Assembly: GCA_036872755.1 (NCBI GenBank)
Contig: JAVHNS010000005.1
Location: 2,294,001 to 2,358,000 of the forward strand
Length of the DNA: 64,000 nucleotides
Reading direction: 5' to 3'
DNA from: Orbilia blumenaviensis
Taxonomy: Eukaryota; Ascomycota; Orbiliomycetes; Orbiliales; Orbiliaceae
Both the position numbers and the translations under genes were made by a program. A model generated the notes under the pieces. It saw only the letters and a list, made by a program, of their open reading frames with translations. It was not told the DNA's origin and did not search any database. Positions 33,201 through 47,380 of the stretch are shown here, one piece after another. The first letter of the stretch is position 1; every line of letters begins with the position of its first letter.

Positions 33201-36200
33201 TGCCTGCAAATCTGCAATCGAGGGTCCAAAGTTCTAATCTTGAACACCTTGCGCTTATTTCGAGGGTCCATTGAACCTTATTTCTAATTTCTTCTGGGTC
33301 AATTTTCCCGAGACAATACTAGTAGAATAGGCCTGCATTGAGTTATGAGTGAGCTAAGAGTATTGATGCATACGCATGCAGATCTAGACCTCTAGCCATG
33401 ATGTGTGAAAGCTGGCGGGCCCCGTGCCACGGAATAAATTTACTATCACACTAGACCCACGGACCCACTTAACCAAAGATATTAGTATGTATACCAACGC
33501 AAAGGGTAGCCTATCTATTCTGTTATATGAAATCCCATGCGATCGACATTCTATATCCAAACCTAACGTACTCCTCATAAGAATACTCTCCATGCGCCCC
33601 CATGCAAGCACAAGTAAGGAGTGAAGTAGTGAGTGTTGTAGCTCTGGTGTCGGGTTTGTGGTATTGTAGGCCGCGGTTCCATGCATGCAAGTATTACACC
33701 GCAATATCATCCTTCGTCCAGCCCAGCGTACAAACCAGCAAAGGGGACATATCTCCTTCGTCGAAGAGGGGAGGAGGAAGGGAATTTCGTTCTAATTTAT
33801 ATGCCTTGGCAATGCCGCATCATGGAGTTAAGACCTCATATTTTTCATTCGGAGGGATTGAAGTCATGTCGTGAGGCCTAAATCTACGGGAATAAGCGTT
33901 CAATTTGGGCTTCTGAAGAGATATATGCGAGTCGGGTAGTCTCTAACCGTCTTATCACCGTAGTTTTGGAGAGTCTATAACGACCTGTGGGTCCGCATTG
34001 TAGAAGATTAGGACTTAAGATCATTTACTACTGCAAGTCGGTCAGACTCTCATGCATTGAACCCCGAGCGAGACTCTAAACTCCATCTCTTGGAAGGACA
34101 AAAACGAATTTGTTCGTTAAATGCTACTATCTCCAGTCGTTCGGGCGATCTGGTGGGGCCATGGCCGTCCTAATGCCGTTCTTTCAAGGTCCCCAATTTC
34201 CATTCCGTTGCCGCGCTAGGAATTAGGGCATCAAGAATTCGATGAGCTTGGGAGTTAAGATCCCTTGCCCAAGTAGCTTTGTAAACGGTACCAATTATGC
34301 CGAACGTGTCGAGTATTCCCAATTTCCAGAACGAGTAACGAGTAGCGAAGAACTCCCTCACCTTCGGCACACTTCTACGTAGCTACAGCCGACCTATGTC
34401 CGTTGATAATTCCTCCGAAAAATCCCCAATGCATTAATGCCTTGTTAACTCCTTCATATTTAGATGTCCCAGCGACCTTAAGACCGGGCGGCTAGGACGT
34501 GTCGGTGCAAATTTCCAAGTTGACTAAGCTCCGGCCCACTTGTTTAATTCCAAAACAAGATCCGAAGCGCGATGACATCCAACCCGTGGCTATCCACATA
34601 GCATCTGAATAAAATCCTCTAATAGAAACGCTTTACGTCTGTGCCCGCTCCCGTGCTGAGAGCCACGTAGAGCCAGTTGTGTGCCATGACAAAGCTACGT
34701 GGCCAATTTCCAATTTTTATTATTATGTCGTTATGGGGACAGCATGGAATCCTGTCGCCGACTTACCTCGATCCCGCCTCGTTCGGAGAAGAAAGACAGA
34801 ATTCCTAACCATTCACTTACACAACTAGCTAACTAGGTTGAATTAAAGAACCATATGAGCTCATAATGACTAACGTCTCTGGTATTTACACCCTTAAACT
34901 TTATCCCATAGCTCGGGTCACTAAAACAATATCCCCACACATTCCTAAGCTGCGAGCCGACCCGCCTACCTATTCGGCCCGACCAATGACTATATCCGAT
35001 ATCTAAAATTAAAACGGTTACCGGAAATATCCTGCACTACACATGTGCATATAAATATGCAAGGAGATAAGAGGGATATTTGTGCCGAGGAATGCTCGCT
35101 ATGCCCGCTATCCATTTCGCCGTCCCCGAATTACATATTCTGAATTCCTCCGCGAAACTTCATCTGCAGGTATCCCCGGAATTAATTCGTATCCTCTCGC
35201 AGGGCTACGGTTGATAAGTATCGCCAGGCCAATGGATTTAGCGGATCCCCACGTGTACATAGACTGGTTTTAGCGTATTAATACTACAGCTAGTCAGAAC
35301 GGTATTTCTTTCTATCTCAGAAATATTGATACCCTAGCTGCAAGGACAACAATGAATCTGCGCTGCAAAATGCAACATGATAGTGTGTTGCGACCCGACG
35401 GGTTGTCCATGAAAGTATGGCGAATCCGAGATGGGTACTAATAATCCTATCACAATACCCTAATCTGTTCATGCACCTGAAAAAATCCAACTCCAATTCG
35501 TTCTACTCAATATACTGCAAAGCTTAGATGGGAATAGCTACCAACCTATCAAGAGATACGACAGTCACAGCGTAGGGACAGCCCCGCGAAGTACACTAAT
35601 CATACCAACATTGCATTGTTCTTTTCTGTTCATTTTGTGGCTGCCTATCACACAAAAAGACGAACAAGACTACGCCAGGTGTATGGAATGTTATCAGTTT
35701 GCCATAGGGATGCGTTTTCACTTGGTCGCCTTACTGAACTGCGGAGGCATAGATTTCATTCGGTGATGTTGGTATAAGCGCTGGCGCGAGGGGCTCCTGA
35801 CATGCATGTGTGTCACACCCTCGACGATCTTCATGAATAAGCTCCTGTTACATGGGCCCTTGATTGAGTACTTATGTAAAACCTACATTCCAGACGACGT
35901 GCACTAAAGGTGGAGCTCGACCATAGTTTGGGTTGATTGTTGGGTTTTGGCATCCAAGCTGAAACATCTCCATCCTCAAGGTAATTGCGGCGATATGAGA
36001 ATGATCGATTAACCTTCGTTACACAATAACCCGATAATGATCGGTCCTAAGTACTTAGTCATGGCTAGCTGTAAACGAATACTCTTAGTTTAGATCCGTT
36101 TAAGGCTATCGAGACGGCTGTTGTTGAACTCATTCCTAGCTATACTCAACAAAACTAAACGCTTCGAAACACCCTTTGTCAAAAGGATAATATGAAGATT

Positions 36201-39200
36201 GATCCTTCTGGGACGTATATTACTGTAAGTATTTTTATATGTGTCATCAAAGCATTGGCCAACCCTAAGTGCCGATACTATAAATACAACTAGTCGAACT
36301 GCTTAAAAGTGTTGGACTTGAAGTTCTAGATCCGCAACATCAAAAACCGCCCCCGCAGGGATAGCTTTTCCTTTTGACTATCTTCACTCGATTTAGCTTA
36401 GAACAGCCCACAGCTTTCCACCAGCCGCAAACCCACCAATCACGTAGCCCTCGGAGTATAGCTTCGGCATCTGGGGGTGTGATTGTTTCCGTTTCCTCAC
36501 GCAATCATATGCAAGTATATACCATGGGTCCTGTCACGGAAACGGGATGGGAAAACGGGATGGATGACCGTTCTCTGCATGAGAGGGGCCTTCCTTCTTC
36601 GCCCCCTCTGTTCAATATTCTCCCAGTTTTGTCCTCGGGAGTAGGGGCTGAGAGTATATTCCATGGTATAGTAGACACCAGTCGGTCATTCTTCAGTGTC
36701 TTGGGTTACTTCCCTGAAGGCCCCGTAGCTGAGCCGCAACTATTCTAATCGATACGGAGGTTAGTTTTTAGTGCTGCATGAAAATACCTCGGAACTCGAC
36801 CGTTAACCGCCAACGGGTTATTCTTGACTATTTCCAACCGCGGAGAAGCATTAGTTGCATAGGCAGAGAAGGATGACCTATAGTATTGGTCGGCCCGCCT
36901 CCCCTAACTTCTAACGATAGTAGAAGCTGTGCCTAAAGCCGTGCTGGCGGTTTTTTTAAGTCTCGCCATTCGATGAGTCGATGTGAAATCAGTGCATTCT
37001 GGCGTCAGGATGATGAGTTCCTACTACTCGAGTTGGCCACAAATGCACCCCTTCGGTGCCAGCTGCTGACTTATGTGTGTGCCAGATGCCTTCGGCTCCA
37101 TCAAAAATCATTCAACGTTATGACAGTTTCTTTGGTTTGAAGGACAACATCCAACTCCAAACCGCCTTGGCAACGGCTCGAGCTTCGAGGCGGTCGCAGT
37201 TCTTCTCGTGCGAAATGCATGAAACTTCCCGCTTTTACATGATACACAGGACCTTCAAATTTCCTAAAATGACGGGTTTTAGACGGAATTTGCACGTAAA
37301 AAAACAAGAGAGCGATTACATACTTGTCTTTCTCCAAACTGCGCAAGTTTAGTCCCGCCACCGCGGGGTTCACGATTCGCTATCATAGCCACCACGCCCA
37401 CACGGACTCGGGCTTCTCGCTTATGCTGTGTACTCGGCAAGAAATCTTATGCATAGGTGGTGTCATGATCAACTATCATCGGTTGTCCGGAGGTGCCTTT
37501 TTTACGTGTGGACACGGCAAGGACATTCGTGAATGCGTTGAAGTGCTCAAGTGGAGTGGAGATATCAGTGGTCTGGATCTGGTCTTGGGGACTTGGCTAT
37601 CGATTGTGGTCCCCAGGCTTGTTCCCTGCAACCGACGGCTTAGACGCAAGGGATTCCTTCGGCGCAGCAAAGACCCATGATAACGCCGAATGCTGCTTGA
37701 TGTTGTCTTTTCAGTGGGCGCCGCGCGCGCGCTGCATGCCAGCGCTCTCGCAGGAAATTAAAGTCAGGAGCAAAATATTGGTTATCCTGTGTAACACCGA
37801 GTCTCTTTTCGTTAAACATTCCTGACACGGCCTCGGTTTCCTGACAATTGAATCCACGAACATGAAAAAAAAGATGAGGATTTCCCCTCCTGCAGAGGAA
37901 ACAAATAACGGACAGCATTGCATTGAGATCAAATCTTGGGGATTCCCAGCCCAAAGATCAGATGTGGGTCCCTGTGGGTCCCCCTTCCTCGCCAAAATGC
38001 GAGATATCGATCTCGGTTAGCGCGGTTTTCCCAGGTCCCCTCAGCTCCATCCATCCTCGCCCTTTGACCACTCTTTTTGTTTTTTTCAGAATCCACATCC
38101 CTGTACACTTCCCAGCGAGATGGAAGCTGGGTAAATCGTCTGTCCTTCATCTAACCGTTCTCACTGGTCGACAGCCTTGTTATTCCCTTGAGGAAACCTT
38201 TTTTTTTTTTGTTGATATCGAAATTTAAGAATTCTATTGTTTCAACGAAGCGGGAACAAGTAATCGCTCACACGTGGGAGCTGAACCCTTGCAATTGCTA
38301 AGGTTTTGAATGACTCGACTAATTGCTATAGGTGCGTGTGCATACAGATATAGTTTCGCAAAAGGCTTTATCCATCTAGCTTACAAATATCATGGATCTC
38401 AAACATTCTCGTTTCTTATTCCTTCTTTTTGACAAGTGCCGAAGAAGGTTTTTAGCGTGAAGTGGTTCACTTCCCGCTGGCTACTCAGGGTTTCCCGAAT
38501 CCGTCCCGCCCACCGCTATGAAAATATACTACGAAATTCCGAGGCGGGCTTCTGCTCTACAATGATTGAAGATGTGAACTCACTGCAAGTCCAGGGTAGT
38601 AGGCCCTTGGCGCATATGAAATTCATAATCCTAAGCATCCATGATTTCCCAAACGAGATATTTCAAAAACGTTATTAGCAAGGATCTAGGAACTCATGTT
38701 TATTCGTGCCATCGAAGTGGTTCGCATTATTTTTGCACCCCCGAACCAAAAAAGAGGAATTTCAAATTTAATTGATTGCTTCAAAAACAATATCCAAGAT
38801 CGAGCCGGAGTACTGTGATCGGGAAAAACTTCGGCGTTGTAGAACCGAGTTCTGGAGCGGTCTCTCTCCTGCAAGTCCCATAACTCTCTTTTTTATCCAC
38901 CACCCCGGATGTCCACTTTGTAATTTCCGGTTCACAAGATTCCCGAGAAACATTGTCCAGATGAACTGGACGTACGTGTGATCGAATCCGACCGAATCAA
39001 TGAGCTGGCTAAGGATATTTTGTTTCTCGTGTCTCGTGAGTTATGAGTGGTGAGAAACTATACGCCTCCGACGCCCCATTCCACCTAGGCCTTCTACCAT
39101 GCAGCCTAAATCTGGTGGTGGTGGTTGTGGTCGTTAAAGGAAACAAGAAAATATCAGACATTCACGATCTCGATCTGCCTATCACAATGTTTGTGGTGTC

Positions 39201-39545
39201 GTTTGTGGTGTTTTTTTCGGTTTTGTGGAACCTATATCACTTTTTTTCTCCGGCAGTTATAACCCCCAAGGCAGCCAATTTGGGGGAGAAACGTCGGATC
39301 TCCCAAACGATTGGCCTTTTTTGTTTTGTCGTTTCCGACTGATCTGATCTGATCTTAGGTCATGAGATGTGCTTGTGAACCTCGTGGATTGTTCTTGCAA
39401 TGATGATATTTGAAAGATCGCAACCACCATCATCCTCATCACAAAGTCTCGCCAGTTCTTGGCTGTCGCACTATAATGAATCGTCGCGTCACCCTCCTTT
39501 TTTACTCAAACTTTCTTTCTGATGAGATCTTGTGAAGCCAGCCAT

Positions 39546-39590
39546 GTTTTTTTTTTTTGTTGTTCGCAAAAAAAAAAAAAAAAAAAAAGG
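39546..39590. repeat. Poly-T / poly-A inverted pair
   Basis: About 12-13 T, a short loop with GTTGTTCGC, then more than 20 A. Transcribed in either direction it could fold as a hairpin. It may also mark an old retroposed poly(A) tail, but no target-site duplication was recognised. Confidence 0.6.
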
Positions 39591-40122
39591 AGTTCGTCTA
39601 ACACTTCCCAATTGTGAAGAAACAATCATTTCGCAGAGTCTTTCCTCTTCGGGGTCCGCCGCGCACGAGACCAAGGAGGATTTTTTGTGGCAGCAAGCAG
39701 CGCAAGCCAAAAAGAGATGGGTTTAAAAAGGGAATAGTTCCAAAATAACTTCCACGATCCTAATTGGTGCGATCTAATTGTGGATACCCTCAAAACAGAC
39801 AGGTCGAACAACCCCAATCCCAAAGATTCAACAGTACATGTATAAGGGAAGAAATTTTGAAAAAAAGTAAAAAATTAGCCCTCGCAAGGCAAACCACAGC
39901 GGTCGTTTTGTATCTTCAAGCTGTTGCATACATGGGTCTTTACCTCGTCGAACTCCGGCAGGCCAGACAGACAGACAGCCAGCCGCCCGCATGTGCTGGT
40001 CGCAGTGTAGATCGATTGCATTGGCGAGGAATGTGCCCTGGACGATAGGCTCGACCCAAGGCCGATTTTAGACGCTGCATAAGCATGAGCATGAGGAATT
40101 CATGGCCTCATGTACCTATATG

Positions 40123-40140
40123 CATGTATGTATGTATGTA
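40123..40140. repeat. GTAT microsatellite
   Basis: Four to five tandem copies of the tetranucleotide ATGT/GTAT in gene-free DNA. Confidence 0.8.
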
Positions 40141-40448
40141 CGATATGTAGATACCGATACCCTAGGGTGTATGTACCTCCGCTGCGCTGCATCAACCGAT
40201 GTGCGGAATTCAACGTAAGAATGTCTCCGATAGGCTTGTTGCATCACCCCTCTTTTTTTCTGTATATACGTATAGTATACTAATAGGTACTTCATCTAGA
40301 AAAGAAAAGAAAAAAAGAATAGAATAGAATAAAGATAGAAAACCCAATGTATCACAACATGGCATTTCCAGCCTTTCCCACACACAATCTAAAAGCGCGC
40401 AGATACCGAATATGTACACATAGGGAGCACAGGGGGGAAGAGCAAAAA

Positions 40449-40468
40449 AGAGAGAGAGAGAGAGAGAT
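40449..40468. repeat. AG dinucleotide repeat
   Basis: Ten tandem AG units in the region downstream of the histidine-kinase gene. Confidence 0.85.
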
Positions 40469-41856
40469 AAAACGTGGCAATGGTTGTGGGAGTACAAAGT
40501 TTTTCCTAGCAAAAAAAAGTAGCAATAGGGGCCGAAGACAGGAGGGCATATAGAAACAGGACGTTTACGTATACGCCGAAAAGCCCCTCCAATGACATGA
40601 TCTGATAATATAACGGAGGGGGGGGCGTTGCGCTGGCTGGCTTAGATGGTATTATCATGTTAGCCAGTATGGAACTCCTATCGCGATAATGCACACATGC
40701 ATAGTTCTGTTAGAAGTATAATAGCTGCTCTGCCTAAAACTTGGGCTAGTTGTCCAGGGAAGGATACTTTTGCTTTCACTTGCATCTTAGGTAGACACCT
40801 GCAATTGCAGGTTTCCCATTTCGAGGAATGGAATGTGATATCATCAAAGCAACGAAGAGTCTTCAATGGAGAGGGCCTTATCCCCCTTCGGTGCTGCAAT
40901 GCACAGGATAGTCCCATATGAGCAAACCGGAAAGTCCCAAAAGTCCAAATGACAGCTTTTGGTCAACCCGGTCTCGGGACCCCATCGATAGGAAGGGCCC
41001 GAAGAGGAGAAAATAAGTGTGGATCGCAAATGCAATGCAGGGCCTAACCAAAGGGACATTTCCCCCTCCAAAAAGGGATCAACTCGTCTCCACCCGATTT
41101 GATTCTAGATCCCGCTTTGTAATTACGAGGACTCGGTTACCCGGCGAATGGAGAACTTAACCGGAGCTATGATCCGGAAGTAGATTTTGTAAGATGACGT
41201 TTCGCACACACACACAAAAGTTGAAATGGTTTACTACGGAAAGAGATGTTCGTTTGGTTGAATTCTCTCTCTCGGTTTCTTGGGAGGGGTTTCTTGGTCT
41301 CATTATCCAAAGGAAATTTCAATAGTTCAAAGCCGGGGCTCAATTTTTGAAGTCGTGCCAATCACCTAAGACAAAATAACACCCATCTACCCCAGCTAAG
41401 ATAAAATAAAGATGTACAAATACATCATTAGAAATGAAAGGGTTTGTCCAGTAGAAGAACTTGAAAAGAAGAAATGAACGCCTTTCCAGCCAATAAAAAG
41501 AGTTGTCCCGCTTTATAAAAATGGCAAAAAGTACAGAAAGTGAGATCAAGGAAAACGCCGGATATATCTTTGCACGAAACGCAATCATGATACCTGATGC
41601 TCAAAATAAAATAAAAGGAAAAATGAATAAGATAAGAGATGTGAGGTATATGCGGAAACTTTTATGTCTGAGCAAATCCCTTAAAGTCAAAATACTCCCA
41701 CAAAAAGAGGAACGCGAGAAAGGGAAGATTCGAAATTGCAACAAAAAGCAAATAGATTGGTGAAAAATGGAATCATTAGGGTAGTCGTGTGATAAACTTG
41801 TAAAAGGTCGATCGTCGTGTCGGAAGGGCCGAAATATTGGATGGGCACTAGTTTCC

Positions 41857-44687
41857 TTACATCGTTGCCGCGGTCGTCGAGTAGCCATGTTTGAAGTTGT
41901 CGAGAATAAGTTGTTCCAGACCCTCAATCGTATAGGGCTTCTTCAAGAATCCTTGCATGCCAACCCTCGTAATGTCTCTATGAGCATCGGGGCTGGCGTC
42001 CGCACTGACTGCTAAGACCGTAAGTCTCCTGGATCCGTTCGCGTACTCTGGCAGAGCAAATATCTTCTCTGTAGCCTCAATGCCGTTCATCTTGGGCATC
42101 CACAGATCCATAAGGATCAGCTCGATGGGTCGGTCGTAGTTGTTATCCGCACTCATGACCTCCACAGCGTCCTCTCCGTCTTCCGCCTCAATAATATCGG
42201 CAAACCCGAGGTTCCTAAGCATCTTGGTGATGAGGTTACGGTTGATATTGTTGTCCTCAACGACGAGAATTCGGAGTGGGATTTTCTTCCCAAGATCCTT
42301 GTCGAAACGCCCCTTCTTGGTAGTCTTCCTAACGTTGAGACCGTTGGCCGGTTGGCGGAGGGTGACGGATTGCTTGCGTGGCCGGTACGGAACCGGTTCA
42401 TCAATGACACCATTAGTTGTCGGGTTGGGCACAGATCCATTTCGGGTGTGCGTCGTTAAAACCGGAGAAGAAACCTCAGTCGAGCTTGTCGTAGGCCGGG
42501 TGAATTCCGGAGATGTCAACCCTTGCATCAAAGAGTATCTGTCGACTGGCTTTCGAGCTGCGATCGCTGGCGATCCTGACCTTCCGTGCTTTGGATCCTT
42601 ACCCATCTCGATTGGCAATATGATATGGAATTCCGAGCCGGTTCTCTCGCCCTCGGTCACGGTGTTGACGAGACTGATGTCGCCTCCAAGTCGAGCAGCG
42701 AGCCTTTTCGCAACAAACAAACCAAGCCCAACTCCATCGAATGCTCGTGTGAGACTGTTATCCTGTCTACGCCACATCCTGAAAATATGTGGGACAAACT
42801 CAGGCCGGATGCCCGGCCCTGTATCTGTAACCCTAAACTGAACACATTTGGAATCAGGAGTGACGGTAGCGACCAGCTTGACATCTCCTTTAGGTGTAAA
42901 CTTGACAGCATTATGAAGGACGGCATATAGGGTCTTCTCGAGAGTGAGCTTGTCGACTAAGGCCAAGTTAGCCATTACGTATTCGTTTATTGCGATGCAT
43001 GTAGCGCACTTACTAATGAGCATCGGTGGAACAAATTCGACCGACCAATCGATCCTGAGTGTCCCCGATCTCCTTGTCGCTGTCACGACTTCTCCGAATT
43101 GATTCTGTGCGACATGCACCCTTTCTGGTCTGCCACCACTTTTTAATGCGACCTGAAGCATCCCGGAAATGAATTCAATCAAATTAAGCCTCCTGTGGTT
43201 GAGAGTGACTTGACCAGATGCCTCCTGGTGAATGGTATGCGTACCAGAAGGAGTTGGCCCGGTAGGCGGAAGAGGTAAAACGCTTCCCGGCCGGTTCAAT
43301 GATGTATCTATTTCCCGTTTCGAAAGTTCTTCAGGAGGTAGGCTATTGGCTCTGCTGCCGCGCAGGCGGTACATGCGGCGCTTGCTGTTTTCAGCAGGTG
43401 GAGTTTTGGAGCGGCCAGGTGGAAGCGGAGTCGGTGGGCCGGCGTTATCATTGCCATCGCTCCGCTTGCGTTTTTTTGGGTTCACTAGTGCATCTGCAAC
43501 GTATGTTGTATTTACCTTCGCCATAAGAGCTGTGGGAAGGGGGTCGGGACGGGGCAGAGCTGGCGGGTCTAGAGCAATATCTGAATTTAGATCTAGTGCA
43601 TGGACCATATTATCGGCGGCGTCAACTACCCGCTGTGCACTATCTGCAAGTTGGATGTTATGTTAGTGACTTTGAGGAATCTAGACCATCGCCAAGAGGT
43701 CTTACCTTGGCAGTTTTCGATATTCTTCCGCATATCATAGACAAACTGGCGTAGTAGAATTGGTGTCGGTTCGTCGTCCAGAGAATCTAGTGAGGCAAGC
43801 ATGACGTCCAACATGCCCACAACGCCTTGCAAAGGTGTTCGCAGTTCATGTGATAGATTTCGTGCTGCCGGGCGTATTGTTTGCTGTGGAGATACATCTT
43901 CGTGAAGAACAACATTTCCCATAAACGGGTTCCACGGTCTTGTCCCGGGAACTACTGTATCAGACGGATTTCCTGGCTTTTCCAGGATACGCCAAGTAAC
44001 CAAATCCTCCAGGGATTTCATGAAGAGCTCGAGAACAGCCCAACTCAGGCCGGGTCTGTTATCTAAGCCCCATCTTGACCACATCATTCCGATATGGCCG
44101 TAGCATTTACCTTCTGTGAATAGCGGTATTGCTAAATATGCCTCGGCCGGGATAGGTAACGAAGCAGCGTTCGGGTTATCTGGAAATAGGTTTTGTAGAT
44201 TATCTGGAATGACAAGAACCTTATCGTGCTTCATATGTGCACATGGGCACTTATAACCCTTATATTGGATGTCATTGTAGAGCGCGTCCTTCCCGTCGTG
44301 ATTCCGTACGTAGTAGGCAAGGCCCATAAGGCAAGAGCCTTCCTCGCCCAGCGGTGGGTACTCAACCGCGCTCTTTGCATCGCCCTTCAATACTCTCTTT
44401 GCTACGAAAGTATATTGAGACCCTGTTATATCCGCCATACCAGTCATAAGAGTCTTCCAAAACTCCTGGCTTTGAAGAGCATTCAGTTTCCGTTTTAGTA
44501 CACTGATGAGATGTCTCGCCTTCATTTCATCTTTCGGATAGTGTTTATTCATCATTTCCAGAAACCCGGGTTGGCCAGAATGTATTATCGATTTGTTGTC
44601 GCACGAAGGGATGCATATAGAAGGATCCAGCACATCATCCAGCTGGATGCTGTCAATATCCATCTCCGAACTCCTAGGCCCACTCAT
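41857..44687 (-). CDS. GAF-type hybrid histidine kinase with receiver domain
   Basis: Two exons: 44687-43706 and 43643-41857, 922 residues; the 62-bp intron has GTAAGA and TTGCAG borders. A GAF-like sensor region covers about residues 65-240 (FWKTLMTGMADITGSQYTFVAKRV, AYLAIPLFTEGKCYGHIG). The phospho-acceptor H-box is ARNLSHELRTPLQGVVG near residue 285. The catalytic ATP-binding domain shows the N-box HNAVKFTPKG, G1 DTGPGI and G2 FDGVGLGLFVAKRL. The receiver begins RILVVEDNNINRN, with the phospho-accepting aspartate in LILMDLWMPKMNG and the lysine in FLKKPYT. It should autophosphorylate, pass phosphate to its own aspartate and on to a separate HPt protein. The H- and N-boxes are about 290 residues apart, far more than usual, because of a basic, proline-rich insert (KKRKRSDGN, SKRRMYRLRG). 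The ligand of the GAF domain is unknown. Confidence 0.93.
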
Positions 44688-46351
44688 GCTGAAGTATTGT
44701 GTCGAACAAAATAGCGATTATAATGGTGTAAAGGATATGACGGCGATCGAGATGATACGCCCTAATGAGCTGGGAAGCCCGTGCGTAGGTGAGCTATCGT
44801 TGTTGTTCGGCGGGAAGTGTTGTCCCAAGGAAACAGAGGTGGTTTCGCGTGTAATATATTTTGGGGAGTACGGACGTGAAATTGTCAGTGGCCGACTCCA
44901 AGTAGATTATTAAAAAAAGATTAAACCTCTTGGAAAACGTGTGAGCAGGGAATATTTCCGACAGAGCCAAAAAACGTGGCAGCGACGTGGCCTGGATTGT
45001 GATACCAGCGCAATTTTTCTTTTCTTTGCTGATCTTCGATATATAGAGGTGGTATATGGAGTGGAAAGGTGCAGTCGAATGGTTCGTCGCACAGACTGCC
45101 CCTCCTGGTTTAATTGACTGTTTCTAAGATTATTTGGGTAAGTGCTCCGGTCGTTTCAAGGTCTTCCTGTGTAAAAGCAACCAAATCCTCGGGACTTTAG
45201 CTAGTCGAGATCTGGCTGAATCGTACGAAATCCTGCGGGCCTAGCTTGAGATCGAAAGTTTGTGATATGTTGAAGGTCAGGACTGAATGCTTCAAACTCT
45301 GGATAGTAGGGAAAAGATAGGAGCGAGAAATGTCGATGAGGGTATATGCGAGAGAAGGGGGGTAGTTCTAGAAAGGTTGCACAACTGCTGTTAAGATTGT
45401 TATATATGTGAGCTATGAGTGCTATTTCCAGTGTTAACAAAAGAGCATGAGAGAGATTAATGATTGATGGGAGTGTCATGCAAATAGGACTAGTGAATAT
45501 AAAAAAAAGAAAGAAAAGGGAAAGGAAGCTGTCAAATGATACGCAAGTTGCGACTTGTGTTAAGTCAAAACCAAAAAAAGGTCAACAAGTTAACTGTGAC
45601 AGAGTGCAGAAAGACGGTTCTCGCCGCATACACAGATATACACAAACACACAGACATACACACGAGACAAGAGTCCGACGGAAAGTTGAGAAAAGGGATA
45701 CAGACAGATCTAGTGGAACACAAACATACCTGAAGGGAGGGTTTGATAATTGACGGTTGTAGAGACAAGACGGTCCAGAACTTGGACCAGACATGCAGTC
45801 TCTTTCTGTTGCAACGTTGGTGGGTTTCTTTTTGTGGGACGTTAATAGTCTATGGCAACTCCGAGCGGTTTATGCAGACAGGCGCAAAGGGATATAACAA
45901 TGATAGCGTATAGCGGGAAGCCAGGGCGCAAATAGGAATAAGAAGCTGAGACAGTAATATCGTGGCAGGACTCGCGTGGCCGCCTTGGGTACCGAATATT
46001 TGGGGGGGGGCAATGTCGTCTAAAGTTCCCACAATGCAGAAGGTCGGATTTGACTGTAATGGATGGGTGGATGGAGGCTGAGAATGATGCGGATGTATGT
46101 ATATATGCGGTATGGATGCAAAAGGTTGGATCGAAAATGTCAAAAAACAAGTTGGGGATGACAAGTACCCGTCGTTATCATCAGAAACCGGGGCGACTTT
46201 TCTTTCCTCTTCTGGACTTCGATGGAGAAGGGAACAAAAGGTAGATAAGATTGATTGATGGATGTAAAAAAAATTGTATACGACGAGGACGACGAGCAAG
46301 GCAAGCTGAGAAAATGCCTTCTAATCTCACACTAGCAGCAACAAAGATAGA

Positions 46352-46385
46352 TAGAGAGAGAGAAACAGAGAGAGAGAGAGAGAGA
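46352..46385. repeat. AG dinucleotide repeat, interrupted
   Basis: AG units interrupted once by AAAC, in the upstream region of the histidine kinase. Confidence 0.85.
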
Positions 46386-47084
46386 TCCTTCCGTTGCTTT
46401 GTTACTCTCAATTATTCTGGCAGCCTGGTCATACTATCACACACACTCTCTCTGGCCACCCCCCAGTACCGTTGGCCCAGGCGGTCCTCCAAACAGCTTT
46501 TGTTTCTGTGAGAGAGTACAGAAGTACAAGTTGGTGGACGAATTCTGCAAAGTTTGGCACTTCGTGTTACCACGAAGGAAGTCTAGCTCGGAGTCCAAGA
46601 GGGGAGAGAGGGACGAGGACAAGGGAACGAGTCGGAGAGCTAGCAGAAATAGAAGCAGAAATAGAAGCAGAAGCAGACGAAGACGCAGACGCAGACGCAG
46701 AATTAGAACCAAGCAGGAGCAACAGTCAGTAAGAATGGGTCGAGACGAATCGATGGAGTGGAGTGATTGCGGTATGTTTGCTTCCCGATTCTTATTGCGA
46801 TTTGAAAGCAGTCGTTCGTTCGTTTCGTTACGGTTCGTCGGCGTTTGGGGAAGGAATGGTTAGTCAGTAAGTATGAGTAGGTAATATCGGGCGGATGTCG
46901 TCGTATGTGCGGTGCAGCAGTTGCATGCAAGGATACGGTAAGTACCAACGGACGTAGGTATGCAAGCACCGGATACGAAGTACCTCTCCTTTGTATCTTG
47001 TATCTTTTATCCTGTGCCTTGAGCCCTATGTCTTGGGCCTTGCGCCTTATGCCTAGTGCCCTCGGGATGGTTATGTGGATATGT

Positions 47085-47117
47085 GGATTGGATTGGACTG
47101 GACTGGACTGGACTGGA
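47085..47117. repeat. GGACT/GGATT pentanucleotide repeat
   Basis: About six tandem pentamers, GGATT passing into GGACT. First of three different pentamer arrays within 340 bp. Confidence 0.85.
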
Positions 47118-47306
47118 ATGGGTTGCGTGGTTGTGGTGGTGATTGTGGTGGTGGTAGTTGTGGTTTTGGTTTGCGGTTGCAGTTGCAGTTGCGAAATGGA
47201 CGATGTTCTGGGTCCCCGTCGCCACTGTTTGGCAAATTGGAGGTTGGCCTTCTTCTCCTGGCGGATTGGAGGCTAGGCTGTTCGAATTTGAACTTGAATC
47301 TAACGG

Positions 47307-47350
47307 GCAGAACAGAACAGAGCAGAACAGAACAGAACGCACAGAACAGA
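47307..47350. repeat. AACAG pentanucleotide repeat
   Basis: About eight imperfect copies of AGAAC/AACAG. Confidence 0.85.
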
Positions 47351-47380
47351 CCACTGCACTTCCTTTCTTCCTTTCTTTTC

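Larger units (their letters stand above)
30227..41856. other. 11.6-kb stretch without recognisable genes
   Basis: No frame here has a family signature, and I could not join short frames into a plausible protein. 30.2-36 kb is AT-rich, ordinary-looking spacer with scattered TAG/CTA runs. The longest open frame (36374-36748) lacks domain features and I do not call it. From about 37 kb onward the DNA shows more homopolymer and purine or pyrimidine runs: T13/A24 near 39546-39590 and an AG run at 40449-40468. The last part must include the 3' end of the histidine-kinase transcript. Long untranslated or non-coding transcripts could exist but cannot be seen from sequence. Confidence 0.5.

Noticed and set aside
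36374..36748. 124-codon plus-strand frame in gene-free DNA
   Set aside because: Low-complexity Ser/Pro composition, no domain, no splice continuation; kept as possible but not called.
46399..46863. Arg/Ser-rich frame with RNRSRNRSRSRRRRRR
   Set aside because: Produced by GCAGAA/AGACGC simple repeats; the frames on both strands are open here, which indicates repeat bias rather than coding.
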